DNA from: Paenibacillus sp. 1781tsa1
GTDB lineage: Bacteria > Bacillota > Bacilli > Paenibacillales > Paenibacillaceae
NCBI RefSeq assembly: GCF_024159265.1
Contig: NZ_JAMYWY010000001.1
Location: 4,526,001 to 4,590,000, forward strand
Direction of reading: 5' to 3'
Length of the DNA stretch: 64,000 nt
Made by a program: the position numbers and the translations under genes. How positions within the stretch are numbered: position 1 is the stretch's first letter; each line of letters opens with the position of its first letter. This document shows, one piece after another, positions 42,901 to 49,824 of the stretch. The notes beneath the pieces are model-generated. The model had not been told where the DNA came from, made no database searches, and saw only the letters and a list, made by a program, of their open reading frames with translations.

Positions 42901-43028
42901 CTATATAAGTTGAATTAAAGTTTATTTACACTGACACTACGATGACAGAACAATCTCCAATCGCTGTTATCCCCAGATTGTTTCTGTCCTCTCCGTTATC
43001 GTGTAAATGATTATTTCAACTTATATAG
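42901..43028. repeat. Family A repeat, compact 128-bp hairpin
   Basis: Left arm CTATATAAGTTGAATTAAAG through GATGACAGAACAATCTCC; right arm, reverse-complemented, CTATATAAGTTGAAATAATC through GGACAGAAACAATCTGG. The arms pair over most of their length around a short AATCGCTGTTATC loop. No coding potential. It occupies the gap between the papain-like gene and the ycgT terminator. The bases from 43029 to 43136 show nothing recognisable. Confidence 0.88.
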
Positions 43029-43136
43029 TGTCATTCTAATGTTTCTCAGGCTTATTATAGACATTTGGTAGTGTTTATACAATTCGGCAGCCTTTGCTTC
43101 TGGTAAAATTATGCCTTCTTATTACCCATTTTATGC

Positions 43137-43173
43137 AAAAAAGATGACTTCGGGATGAATCCGAAGTCATCTT
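43137..43173 (-). terminator. Rho-independent terminator after the ferredoxin reductase gene
   Basis: Minus strand AAGATGACTTCGG-ATTCATC-CCGAAGTCATCTT followed by TTTT. Confidence 0.92.
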
Positions 43174-43194
43174 AATATAACCGATCGCAGACCT

Positions 43195-44232
43195 TTATTC
43201 TTCTACTACACCAAGAGCTTTATTTTTCTCTTTAAAGCGACTGTTATGGGAGGAAACATAAGCCACTTTTTCCGCTTCAGGGTCCATGTAAAGCTTCGCA
43301 CTGTTCACAGCAAGGGCAGCATCAGTGAAGGTACCAGCAATCAGATACAGTTTGCTACCATAATCTACAAAATCACCTGCGGCAAAAACACCAGGAATAT
43401 TGGTTTGTAATCTCTCCGTTGTAGTGACATGCCATTCGCCAAGATCAAGTCCCCAATCCCGGATTGGACCAAAGTCACTCTTCATACCATGGTTTACAAT
43501 GACAGCATCGACTTCAAGCATTTCAGTTTCACCTGTGTCCACGTGTGAGATGGTCACCTGTTCAATCACATCACCACTCATACTATGCAGTGTCTCTACC
43601 GCATAAGGTGTACGGACATCTACAGAGGATTCTCTCATACGCAGTACATTACGCTCCAGCCCGCCAAAGCGGTCACGACGATGCACAACCGTAACTTGCT
43701 CTGCCAGAGCTTCCAGTTCATTCGCCCAGTCCACAGCAGAGTCGCCTCCACCCGATATCAACACGCGTTTACCACGGAATGGCTCCAACTCTTGCACGGT
43801 ATAGTGCAGATTGCTAACCTCGTAACGGTCTGCACCTTCAAGCTCCAGCTTGGCCATTTTATATATACCATATCCGATTGCCATGATGACGGTACGTGTC
43901 CAATGTTGTTCACCTGTTGCAGAAGTTAACAGAATTGTGCCATCAGGTTGACGCTCGAATCCTTCGATCTGTTGTTCAAATACGAGGGTTGGCTCAAAAG
44001 TTCTTGCCTGTTCTTCCAATTGTTTGATCAGATCTTCACACAGAATTGGCGTCACACCCCCGACATCCCAGATCATTTTCTCCGGATAAAAGAGCATGCG
44101 ACCTCCCAATCTGTCACGTGCCTCAATCAACTTGGTCTTCATATCCCGCATGCCGCTATAAAAGGCAGAGTACATGCCCGCAGGGCCACCGCCGATAATG
44201 GTTACATCATAGAGTTCCAACTGCTGATTCAT
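43195..44232 (-). CDS. ycgT: Ferredoxin/flavodoxin-NADP+ reductase, thioredoxin reductase-like (YcgT)
   Basis: 345 residues. FAD motif IIGGGPAGMYSAFYSG, NADPH motif ISGGGDSAVDWANELEAL and C-terminal FAD contact GVFAAGDFVDY. It lacks the CxxC of true thioredoxin reductases, which places it in the YumC/YcgT ferredoxin reductase group; B. subtilis YcgT is iron-regulated. A good Fur box lies 45 bases upstream. It could supply electrons for reducing siderophore iron. Confidence 0.9.
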   Translation of the reverse strand: MNQQLELYDVTIIGGGPAGMYSAFYSGMRDMKTKLIEARDRLGGRMLFYPEKMIWDVGGVTPILCEDLIKQLEEQARTFEPTLVFEQQIEGFERQPDGTILLTSATGEQHWTRTVIMAIGYGIYKMAKLELEGADRYEVSNLHYTVQELEPFRGKRVLISGGGDSAVDWANELEALAEQVTVVHRRDRFGGLERNVLRMRESSVDVRTPYAVETLHSMSGDVIEQVTISHVDTGETEMLEVDAVIVNHGMKSDFGPIRDWGLDLGEWHVTTTERLQTNIPGVFAAGDFVDYGSKLYLIAGTFTDAALAVNSAKLYMDPEAEKVAYVSSHNSRFKEKNKALGVVEE

Positions 44233-44276
44233 ATTAAAAATACCTCCGTTAATTCGATCCAGAACATCGAGTATTT

Positions 44277-44295
44277 GATATCGATTCTCATTATC
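44277..44295 (-). promoter_or_regulatory. Fur box upstream of ycgT
   Basis: Minus strand GATAATGAGAATCGATATC, 16 of 19 bases matching the Fur consensus GATAATGATAATCATTATC. Confidence 0.8.
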
Positions 44296-44411
44296 ACTTA
44301 AATCCTAGTGTAATGGTAATCTTATCAAAATACAATGGCTAAAAAACAAACATTTCTTGTACAAAACATTTACGAACTACTCTGCACTTTACTATTATTT
44401 ACTATTATTTA

Positions 44412-45431
44412 CTATTTCGCTCTTGGAGCCGCCAACAGCTTTTCCACGACAAAATCAAGTTGTTTATTGACTGAATAGATATCTGAATAATAGAAGAAAT
44501 CGAAATCAATCTCAATTAGGCGACCTTCTTTCACAGCCGGTATGCTACTCCATATTGGATCATTCGTAAGGTTATCTGCACCTTCATACACCGAACGAAA
44601 TACGTAATCCCCTATATATTCAGGCAGTACTTCCATGGATAGATTGGAGCCTCCCGCTTCCGATACTACATCAATTTTTTTTTGTACCACTTCAGGTGCT
44701 TTCATCCCCAAGTACTCATATAGTGCCTGAGATCCTCGGCCATATTGCTTGCTCTCTACAACAACCATACCTTTCAAACCACCCTCCACAATGGATACCG
44801 TTTTGTCCAATATGCCTGCATCTGCAAGAGTCTTCTTACTCTCTTCGACTTTGTTGTTGAGATTGGTGATTAACGTCTCGGCTTCCTGCTCTTTGCCAAA
44901 AATACTCGCTATACTCTGGAGTCTTTCTTCTGTTGTCATTTTCTCGTAAGGAATATATACCGTAGGTGCGATATCCTTTAACAACGTATACGTCTCTTCG
45001 GAAGGAACAATGATCAGATCCGGATCAAGGTCAATGACAGCTTCAGGATTCGGTTCGAACCAGGTGCCTAGTGAATTTACACCTTCAAGCTCACTCTTGT
45101 AGGCAGCCCCGTTGAATACTTCAGATGTAGCAATGGGCTTAATTCCAAGTGCGACGACGTCTCCCTGGAGATATAATACAACAACCCGTTTAGGATTCGC
45201 TGGAACAACCACATCACCCTTAACCGTTGAGACCGTTCGTGTTTCATTGTCTTTGTTCGCTTGGCTTCCTGTGTCTGATGACACTGCCGTACTACTGTTA
45301 TTGGAACTGGCACCCGTGCCTTCGCCAGCTATTGGTGTTGTTGCTGTACCTGAAGAGCAGGCTGCGAGCAGCATCGTTATGCTCAATAATGCAACCATAA
45401 TCATACTGGAACTTGTTTTTCTTCTTTTCAT
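44412..45431 (-). CDS. Iron-siderophore ABC transporter substrate-binding lipoprotein (internal start, copy 1)
   Basis: 339 residues read from the internal ATG at 45431, nine bases after GGAGGG. MKRRKT then a hydrophobic core and lipobox LLAAC (Cys25), a Ser/Thr/Asn-rich tether, and a FecB/FhuD-type domain (PKRVVVLYLQGDVVALGIKP, DPDLIIVPSEETYTLLKDIAPTVYIPYE, DPIWSSIPAVKEGRLIEID). Acts outside the membrane by binding a ferri-siderophore. No permease or ATPase genes lie nearby, so it would use a transporter encoded elsewhere. Confidence 0.75.
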   Translation of the reverse strand: MKRRKTSSSMIMVALLSITMLLAACSSGTATTPIAGEGTGASSNNSSTAVSSDTGSQANKDNETRTVSTVKGDVVVPANPKRVVVLYLQGDVVALGIKPIATSEVFNGAAYKSELEGVNSLGTWFEPNPEAVIDLDPDLIIVPSEETYTLLKDIAPTVYIPYEKMTTEERLQSIASIFGKEQEAETLITNLNNKVEESKKTLADAGILDKTVSIVEGGLKGMVVVESKQYGRGSQALYEYLGMKAPEVVQKKIDVVSEAGGSNLSMEVLPEYIGDYVFRSVYEGADNLTNDPIWSSIPAVKEGRLIEIDFDFFYYSDIYSVNKQLDFVVEKLLAAPRAK

Positions 45432-46385
45432 CGGTGTAGACCCTCCGTCTATATATTGATAATGATTCTCATAATCAATATATCCCGACTTCCACTTCCG
45501 GCCAATGGACGATTCAGAGATTACCAATGGACGATCCTCTGTTCTCGCTTCTTCTCTCATCTTTCGTTGATACTGTATCGGAGAGATCCCCACATGTTTT
45601 TTGAAGATACGACTAAAATAATACACATCCGAATAACCTACTTCTGCTGCAATTTCACTCAGCGTTGCATCAGATCGCAAAAGCAGATTGCGAGCCTTAG
45701 CGATTCGAGTCTGAATTAAATAATCAATAGGGCTGTAACCCGTTTTTCGTTTGAATTGCATGGATAAATGACGAGAGCTGTAGTTAAATTGTTCAGCCAG
45801 AGAATCAAGCGTGACCTGTTCCCTGTAATGGGTCTGTATGTAACGAAGGGTTTGTTTCACCGGGTCAGCAAGCTCTGTTTTGATCTCTTGCTCTGTTAGC
45901 TGAACCATCATTTCATGAATGAATTGGTAAAATAAACTTTTCGTATGAAGCAGATCCAGACTGCCGGACTGTGCCCATGCATCCTCAAGCTCATCCAGAT
46001 AACGTAACAGTCCAAGCGGACTATTTGGCGTAAATCCATATTGCAAAGAAAACGGGGCAGCCTCAGGCTGTGCCAATAACCACTTTTTGCGATAACTAGG
46101 AAAGGCAAGGAATGCTCTGTAATAGAGCAGAATATATTCCAAATCTTCGTTTGTTCGGATATCCAGTGAAGATCCTTTTGCCCCATGAAGCATGTGAAAT
46201 CGCTCTGCATTGTATGTTTTTCCATCCAACTGAAGCACAGCCGATCCTCGAATCGTATATATATAACCATTTGCCGGAAGTGTATAGGAACTCAGTTGTT
46301 CCCCTGCCCCCATAACGATCCGGCGTATATCCAGAACCTTAACAGCGGCATGATTCCAGCATTTCATCTGTTCATCTAATTGCAT
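44412..46385 (-). CDS. AraC regulator fused in frame to siderophore-binding lipoprotein (copy 1)
   Basis: 657-codon frame behind GGAGAG. Residues 1-180 are a cupin-like sensor region; about 195-283 is the AraC helix-turn-helix pair (TLDSLAEQFNYSSRHLSMQF, TLSEIAAEVGYSDVYYFSRIFKK). Residues 283-318 are a linker. From Met319 the frame encodes a complete lipoprotein with lipobox LAAC and a type III periplasmic-binding domain. No stop separates the parts. AraC proteins with a fused binding domain are known (B. subtilis Btr senses ferri-bacillibactin), but Btr has no signal peptide inside. The linker DNA is itself a promoter and Fur operator, so two products are likely. Confidence 0.85.
   Translation of the reverse strand: MQLDEQMKCWNHAAVKVLDIRRIVMGAGEQLSSYTLPANGYIYTIRGSAVLQLDGKTYNAERFHMLHGAKGSSLDIRTNEDLEYILLYYRAFLAFPSYRKKWLLAQPEAAPFSLQYGFTPNSPLGLLRYLDELEDAWAQSGSLDLLHTKSLFYQFIHEMMVQLTEQEIKTELADPVKQTLRYIQTHYREQVTLDSLAEQFNYSSRHLSMQFKRKTGYSPIDYLIQTRIAKARNLLLRSDATLSEIAAEVGYSDVYYFSRIFKKHVGISPIQYQRKMREEARTEDRPLVISESSIGRKWKSGYIDYENHYQYIDGGSTPMKRRKTSSSMIMVALLSITMLLAACSSGTATTPIAGEGTGASSNNSSTAVSSDTGSQANKDNETRTVSTVKGDVVVPANPKRVVVLYLQGDVVALGIKPIATSEVFNGAAYKSELEGVNSLGTWFEPNPEAVIDLDPDLIIVPSEETYTLLKDIAPTVYIPYEKMTTEERLQSIASIFGKEQEAETLITNLNNKVEESKKTLADAGILDKTVSIVEGGLKGMVVVESKQYGRGSQALYEYLGMKAPEVVQKKIDVVSEAGGSNLSMEVLPEYIGDYVFRSVYEGADNLTNDPIWSSIPAVKEGRLIEIDFDFFYYSDIYSVNKQLDFVVEKLLAAPRAK
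45441..45478 (-). promoter_or_regulatory. Promoter, Fur box and ribosome-binding site inside the fused frame (copy 1)
   Basis: Minus strand TTGATT (45473-45478), 17 bases, TATATA (45450-45455), then GGAGGG (45441-45446). The spacer holds a Fur box; the 23-bp palindrome TTGATTATGAGAATC... spans 45456-45478 and matches 16 of 19 consensus bases. The same DNA encodes the linker peptide ENHYQYIDGGS. Confidence 0.8.
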
Positions 46386-46502
46386 TGAATACTCTCCAAT
46401 CCCAGCCTCACCCGGACCAAAGGCCTTACAAGGTCATCATTCTGCCACACATCCGATAACATATGTGTAGCAAAGGTTCACTAATATACCTTTATTATAA
46501 AT

Positions 46503-46521
46503 GATAATAATTTTCATTATC
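46503..46521 (-). promoter_or_regulatory. Fur box upstream of fused AraC gene copy 1
   Basis: Minus strand GATAATGAAAATTATTATC, 16 of 19 consensus bases, 118 bases before the start codon. Confidence 0.75.
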
Positions 46522-46573
46522 AACTGTAATTTAGAGTGGAATTGGATTTCATCTCATCTATAACTTGTTACGC

Positions 46574-47578
46574 TTATTTGGGTTCAGAAATCTTCGTAAA
46601 CCACGCGGCCAATTCCTCTGTTTGATCCAATGTTGCAATCGGGTCAAAGTACCATGAACGATCCGGGCTCCAGATAAACACTCGATCATTCTTAACCGCA
46701 TCCAGTGAACTCCAGACTGGTTTCAATTTCAACTCTTCCAGGGTCAGATTATCTGCTGTTAGAATAATGTAATCTCCGGCAAACTCAGGAATCGCTTCCG
46801 ATGATACTTCAACAAGTTGATCCTTCATTAAGATTTCTTTCTTATCTGCAGGAGGATTCAAACCAAGTGCGCTGTAGACCGCCTGACCTCCCCGCCCAAA
46901 ATTATCACCAAAGGCCAACGGTGCTTTATCATAGAACTGCATAACCGACACCTCAGCCTGCGGATCAATCGCCTCACCAACGCGCTTCTTGGCATCTGCA
47001 ATTCTTGCATCATAATCGGCTAACCATGCCTCCGATTCTTTTTCTTTATTTAGCATTTCTCCAAAGTAGGCGATCTCTTCGTGGGTGTTTTTAAATTCGC
47101 CATAAGGTACAACCAAGGTAGGTGCAATTTTGCTAAAGGAATCAAATAAATCAGGATTACCTGTCACAATCAGATCCGGTTCAAGTTCCAACACCTTTTC
47201 AAGAGAAATGGTTTCATATTCACCAATATTTTGTACACCCTCAAGTGAGTCGATAAAATAAGGATTTTTCAGGTTCATCTCTGGTGTACCCACAGGTTTG
47301 ATTCCCAGAGCGATCAAGCTGCCCAGATACAAGTCAACCACAATCCGTTTAGGTTCAGCGGGGATTGTAATATCTCCCTTAACCGTTGAGACTGTGCGGG
47401 GTTCCGATGAATTGCTTTGATTCTCCGCTGTTACTGTCTTCGTGGAACTTGATGTATTATTGCTTCCGGATGCATCCCCGCTTGAATTACTGGCAACACC
47501 TGTAGAGCAGGCACTCAGCAGTAACGTAAGACTTAGTAGAATACTAAGCAGCATTCCCGTTCTTGTCTGTCTGTTCAT
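46574..47578 (-). CDS. Iron-siderophore ABC transporter substrate-binding lipoprotein (internal start, copy 2)
   Basis: 334 residues from the internal ATG at 47578, nine bases after GGAGGG. MNRQTRTG, hydrophobic core, lipobox LLSAC (Cys24), Ser/Asn-rich tether, then PKRIVVDLYLGSLIALGIKP, LELEPDLIVTGNPDLFDSFSKIAPTLVVPYG and LKPVWSSLDAVKNDRVFIW. A type III binding protein of the iron-siderophore group. Expression from the embedded Fur-box region would give an exported lipoprotein separate from the regulator. Confidence 0.73.
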   Translation of the reverse strand: MNRQTRTGMLLSILLSLTLLLSACSTGVASNSSGDASGSNNTSSSTKTVTAENQSNSSEPRTVSTVKGDITIPAEPKRIVVDLYLGSLIALGIKPVGTPEMNLKNPYFIDSLEGVQNIGEYETISLEKVLELEPDLIVTGNPDLFDSFSKIAPTLVVPYGEFKNTHEEIAYFGEMLNKEKESEAWLADYDARIADAKKRVGEAIDPQAEVSVMQFYDKAPLAFGDNFGRGGQAVYSALGLNPPADKKEILMKDQLVEVSSEAIPEFAGDYIILTADNLTLEELKLKPVWSSLDAVKNDRVFIWSPDRSWYFDPIATLDQTEELAAWFTKISEPK

Positions 47579-48535
47579 ATCTATTGACCCTCCATGCTTA
47601 TATTGATAATGATTATCACCATCAGTATAAACATACCTTCCACTTCCACCTCTGAAAATGTCATTTCGCGCCATGTTTGATGTCAGATCAGGCCAATATA
47701 GGGGTGCTGAGCTCTTTTCTTTGAATTGCAAAGGAGAAAGACCTGTATGTTTCTTGAACATACGTCCCAAATAATATCCATCCGGATAACCGATACCGGC
47801 TGCAATCTCCTCCAACGTGGCGTCCGTTTGCAGTAACATCTCCTTGGCTTTGAACAACCGAAACTGAAGCAGATAATCGATGGGACTGGTTCCCGTCGAC
47901 TGTTTGAACTTGCGTGACAAACTTCTGGGGCTGGTACCAATCCTTTCTGCCAAAACATGAAGTGTAAGTGGCTGGGTGTAGGAAGACTCTATAATTTCAA
48001 TGACTTTACTGACCTGATCCATCATACTTGGATAGCGATTGGATACACGAGGTATCTGTGACGATATCTGCTCCACAAAGGAATAGAACAAACTCTTGGC
48101 CTGAAAGTGCTGAATGGGGTTCTTTTGATCCCACAAAAAGTGCATCTGCTTCAATTGCTCATATAGAATGGTTGGCATATCGGGGGTAAAGCCATAGTTC
48201 AATTGGAACGGATTGATACGCTCCATTAACCTTCCCAGATCGTTTCTCCCTCCACGAGACAGGTTTGCTTTGTACATCAAGTAATATAAACGCAATCCGG
48301 ATTCGCCTGCTTGAATCACCAACTTACTCCCTTTTCCCCCATGGAGAATATAAAAGCGACTCACTTCATACGTTTGGTTTTCAATCGTTACGCCAGCCTC
48401 ACCCTGAATGGTGAGTACAAAGGTACTTGTTGGAAATTTGTAATTCATCTCTTCATATGCTTCTAATTCAATGTAACGTATATCCGCTATACTCACCGCA
48501 GCATAGTTCCAGAGGATATAATAATCATTCCACAT
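46574..48535 (-). CDS. AraC regulator fused in frame to siderophore-binding lipoprotein (copy 2)
   Basis: 653-codon frame, diverged paralogue of the downstream copy with the same layout. Sensor region to about residue 180, AraC HTH pair (LTLHVLAERIGTSPRSLSRKFKQ, TLEEIAAGIGYPDGYYLGRMFKK), then a linker ending YTDGDNHYQYKHGGSID. Met320 opens a lipoprotein with lipobox LLSAC and a periplasmic-binding domain. The linker again coincides with a Fur box and a Shine-Dalgarno sequence. The two copies differ widely in sequence, so the duplication is not recent. Likely an iron- and siderophore-responsive activator. Confidence 0.85.
   Translation of the reverse strand: MWNDYYILWNYAAVSIADIRYIELEAYEEMNYKFPTSTFVLTIQGEAGVTIENQTYEVSRFYILHGGKGSKLVIQAGESGLRLYYLMYKANLSRGGRNDLGRLMERINPFQLNYGFTPDMPTILYEQLKQMHFLWDQKNPIQHFQAKSLFYSFVEQISSQIPRVSNRYPSMMDQVSKVIEIIESSYTQPLTLHVLAERIGTSPRSLSRKFKQSTGTSPIDYLLQFRLFKAKEMLLQTDATLEEIAAGIGYPDGYYLGRMFKKHTGLSPLQFKEKSSAPLYWPDLTSNMARNDIFRGGSGRYVYTDGDNHYQYKHGGSIDMNRQTRTGMLLSILLSLTLLLSACSTGVASNSSGDASGSNNTSSSTKTVTAENQSNSSEPRTVSTVKGDITIPAEPKRIVVDLYLGSLIALGIKPVGTPEMNLKNPYFIDSLEGVQNIGEYETISLEKVLELEPDLIVTGNPDLFDSFSKIAPTLVVPYGEFKNTHEEIAYFGEMLNKEKESEAWLADYDARIADAKKRVGEAIDPQAEVSVMQFYDKAPLAFGDNFGRGGQAVYSALGLNPPADKKEILMKDQLVEVSSEAIPEFAGDYIILTADNLTLEELKLKPVWSSLDAVKNDRVFIWSPDRSWYFDPIATLDQTEELAAWFTKISEPK
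47588..47623 (-). promoter_or_regulatory. Fur box and ribosome-binding site inside the fused frame (copy 2)
   Basis: Minus strand GATGGTGATAATCATTATC (47605-47623), 17 of 19 consensus bases, followed by TATAAG and GGAGGG (47588-47593). The -35 region (CTGATG) is weaker than in copy 1. The DNA also encodes GDNHYQYKHGGS. Confidence 0.78.
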
Positions 48536-48588
48536 TTTGCTAACCCATCTCCATCTGCATAGATTGTGTCTGTACTCTACTCACTTAT

Positions 48589-48603
48589 TGATAACCATTA
48601 TCA
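48589..48603 (-). promoter_or_regulatory. Fur box upstream of fused AraC gene copy 2
   Basis: Minus strand TGATAATGGTTATCA, 14 of 15 bases of the 7-1-7 Fur motif, 54 bases before the start codon. Confidence 0.75.
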
Positions 48604-48741
48604 ATTATTATGATAAAGTACGCAATACAACCGATGTAAATGGATCCATCCTCACAACAAAAAAAGCTATTCAAATCCTTCTCTTAACATCCGATATATG
48701 TAAATAGAACCATGATAAAGAGTGAAAGGGGTACAGAGAAT

Positions 48742-49554
48742 ATGAATTCAATCTCATCTGCAACCAAAAGCAGTTTCACTCCCGGGAATCAAGTCTCCAG
48801 TCGGGATAAAGAAATTCAGGGACTCATGCAGCAGAAGATCCGGCTCAATGAAGAAATGCAAGGGGTAAAAACCAATGACGAGTTGGATACCAAAACCAAA
48901 GCTCAGCGGATTAAATCCTTAACGAGCTCCATTTCCCAGATCGATAGCCAGATCGCTCAAATTAAATCAGAGGAATTGCAGGAAAAGAACAAATTAAGAC
49001 AGCCCGAAAAAACTCAACAGCAACCAACCAAACCAACCGACGAGACACAAGCCCCTTCACTGGATCATCTAATTAAACATAGTCAGACTTATGATCAATT
49101 GGGTAAGCTGGTCGGTTTGCGTGATCGCATGCAGGGCTCCATTCAGACCACTGAAGGAGAGACCCGATTCGACCGACTCGTTCTGGAGATTAATCCTCCG
49201 GGAAACGCTCTCGATCTGGGCAAATCCATGATGTTGGAAAATTCAGAGCGCACCGTCTTTCAGGCAAAACGAGAGGTTGTTCAGGACGTCAATTCTCAGC
49301 TCAGCAAGGTCAATCAAAAGATTGGGGATCTGGTGAAAGAGATCCATCAGCCCGCACCTAAAGAGGCAGCACAAACTCCTATCTCTGCAGCATCTGGAGA
49401 AGAAGATCAGGAAGTAAATGAAGGAAAGAAAACGGAAAGTAAAGAGAACCCATCAGATGGCGGAATCACAGATCAGGAATCAGGAAACAGTCCGCAAACT
49501 ACGGCTTTTGCATCTCCTGCTGCTTCATACCCATCCGTTGATATTCGAATCTGA
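48742..49554 (+). CDS. Uncharacterised coiled-coil protein (FlxA-like)
   Basis: 270 residues from the ATG at 48742 behind AAAGGGG; a start 30 bases earlier lacks a site. Residues 20-90 form a coiled coil (SRDKEIQGLMQQKIRLNEEM; SLTSSISQIDSQIAQIKSEE) resembling FlxA-like proteins. A Gln/Pro/Thr-rich linker, a second helical region (RTVFQAKREVVQDVNSQLSK) and an acidic disordered tail follow. No signal peptide. The function is unknown, and the FlxA likeness rests on coiled-coil pattern only. Confidence 0.7.
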   Translation: MNSISSATKSSFTPGNQVSSRDKEIQGLMQQKIRLNEEMQGVKTNDELDTKTKAQRIKSLTSSISQIDSQIAQIKSEELQEKNKLRQPEKTQQQPTKPTDETQAPSLDHLIKHSQTYDQLGKLVGLRDRMQGSIQTTEGETRFDRLVLEINPPGNALDLGKSMMLENSERTVFQAKREVVQDVNSQLSKVNQKIGDLVKEIHQPAPKEAAQTPISAASGEEDQEVNEGKKTESKENPSDGGITDQESGNSPQTTAFASPAASYPSVDIRI

Positions 49555-49649
49555 GTACCTTTTGCTCAAACATACTTATATGTATACATATTGGGGTTGA
49601 AATGTTTTCTTTGCGGAACACAGCCTTGGACCCGCATGCATCAAATGAT

Positions 49650-49699
49650 AGAAAAACCGCTATTACAGGTGACTAATTCCTGATACGTAGCGGTTTTTC
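49650..49699. terminator. Bidirectional terminator between the coiled-coil gene and the GGDEF gene
   Basis: Arms AGAAAAACCGCTA and TAGCGGTTTTTCT with T runs on both strands. Confidence 0.85.
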
Positions 49700-49730
49700 T
49701 GAACTTCTGCGTTTTACTATCTCGGGTATA

Positions 49731-49806
49731 AAGGCGAACGCTCCACTTCTTAAGGTTCATTCTGTCCTCTACGTTCTCATATAGTTGTATATTTCCATTT
49801 ATATCG
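49731..49806. repeat. Family A repeat, right half only
   Basis: AAGGCGAACGCTCCACTTCT, then TTCTGTCCTCTACGTTCTC and an AT-rich end like the right arm of the full elements. The left arm is missing. Confidence 0.65.
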
Positions 49807-49824
49807 AATGTGTACTTTTTATTT

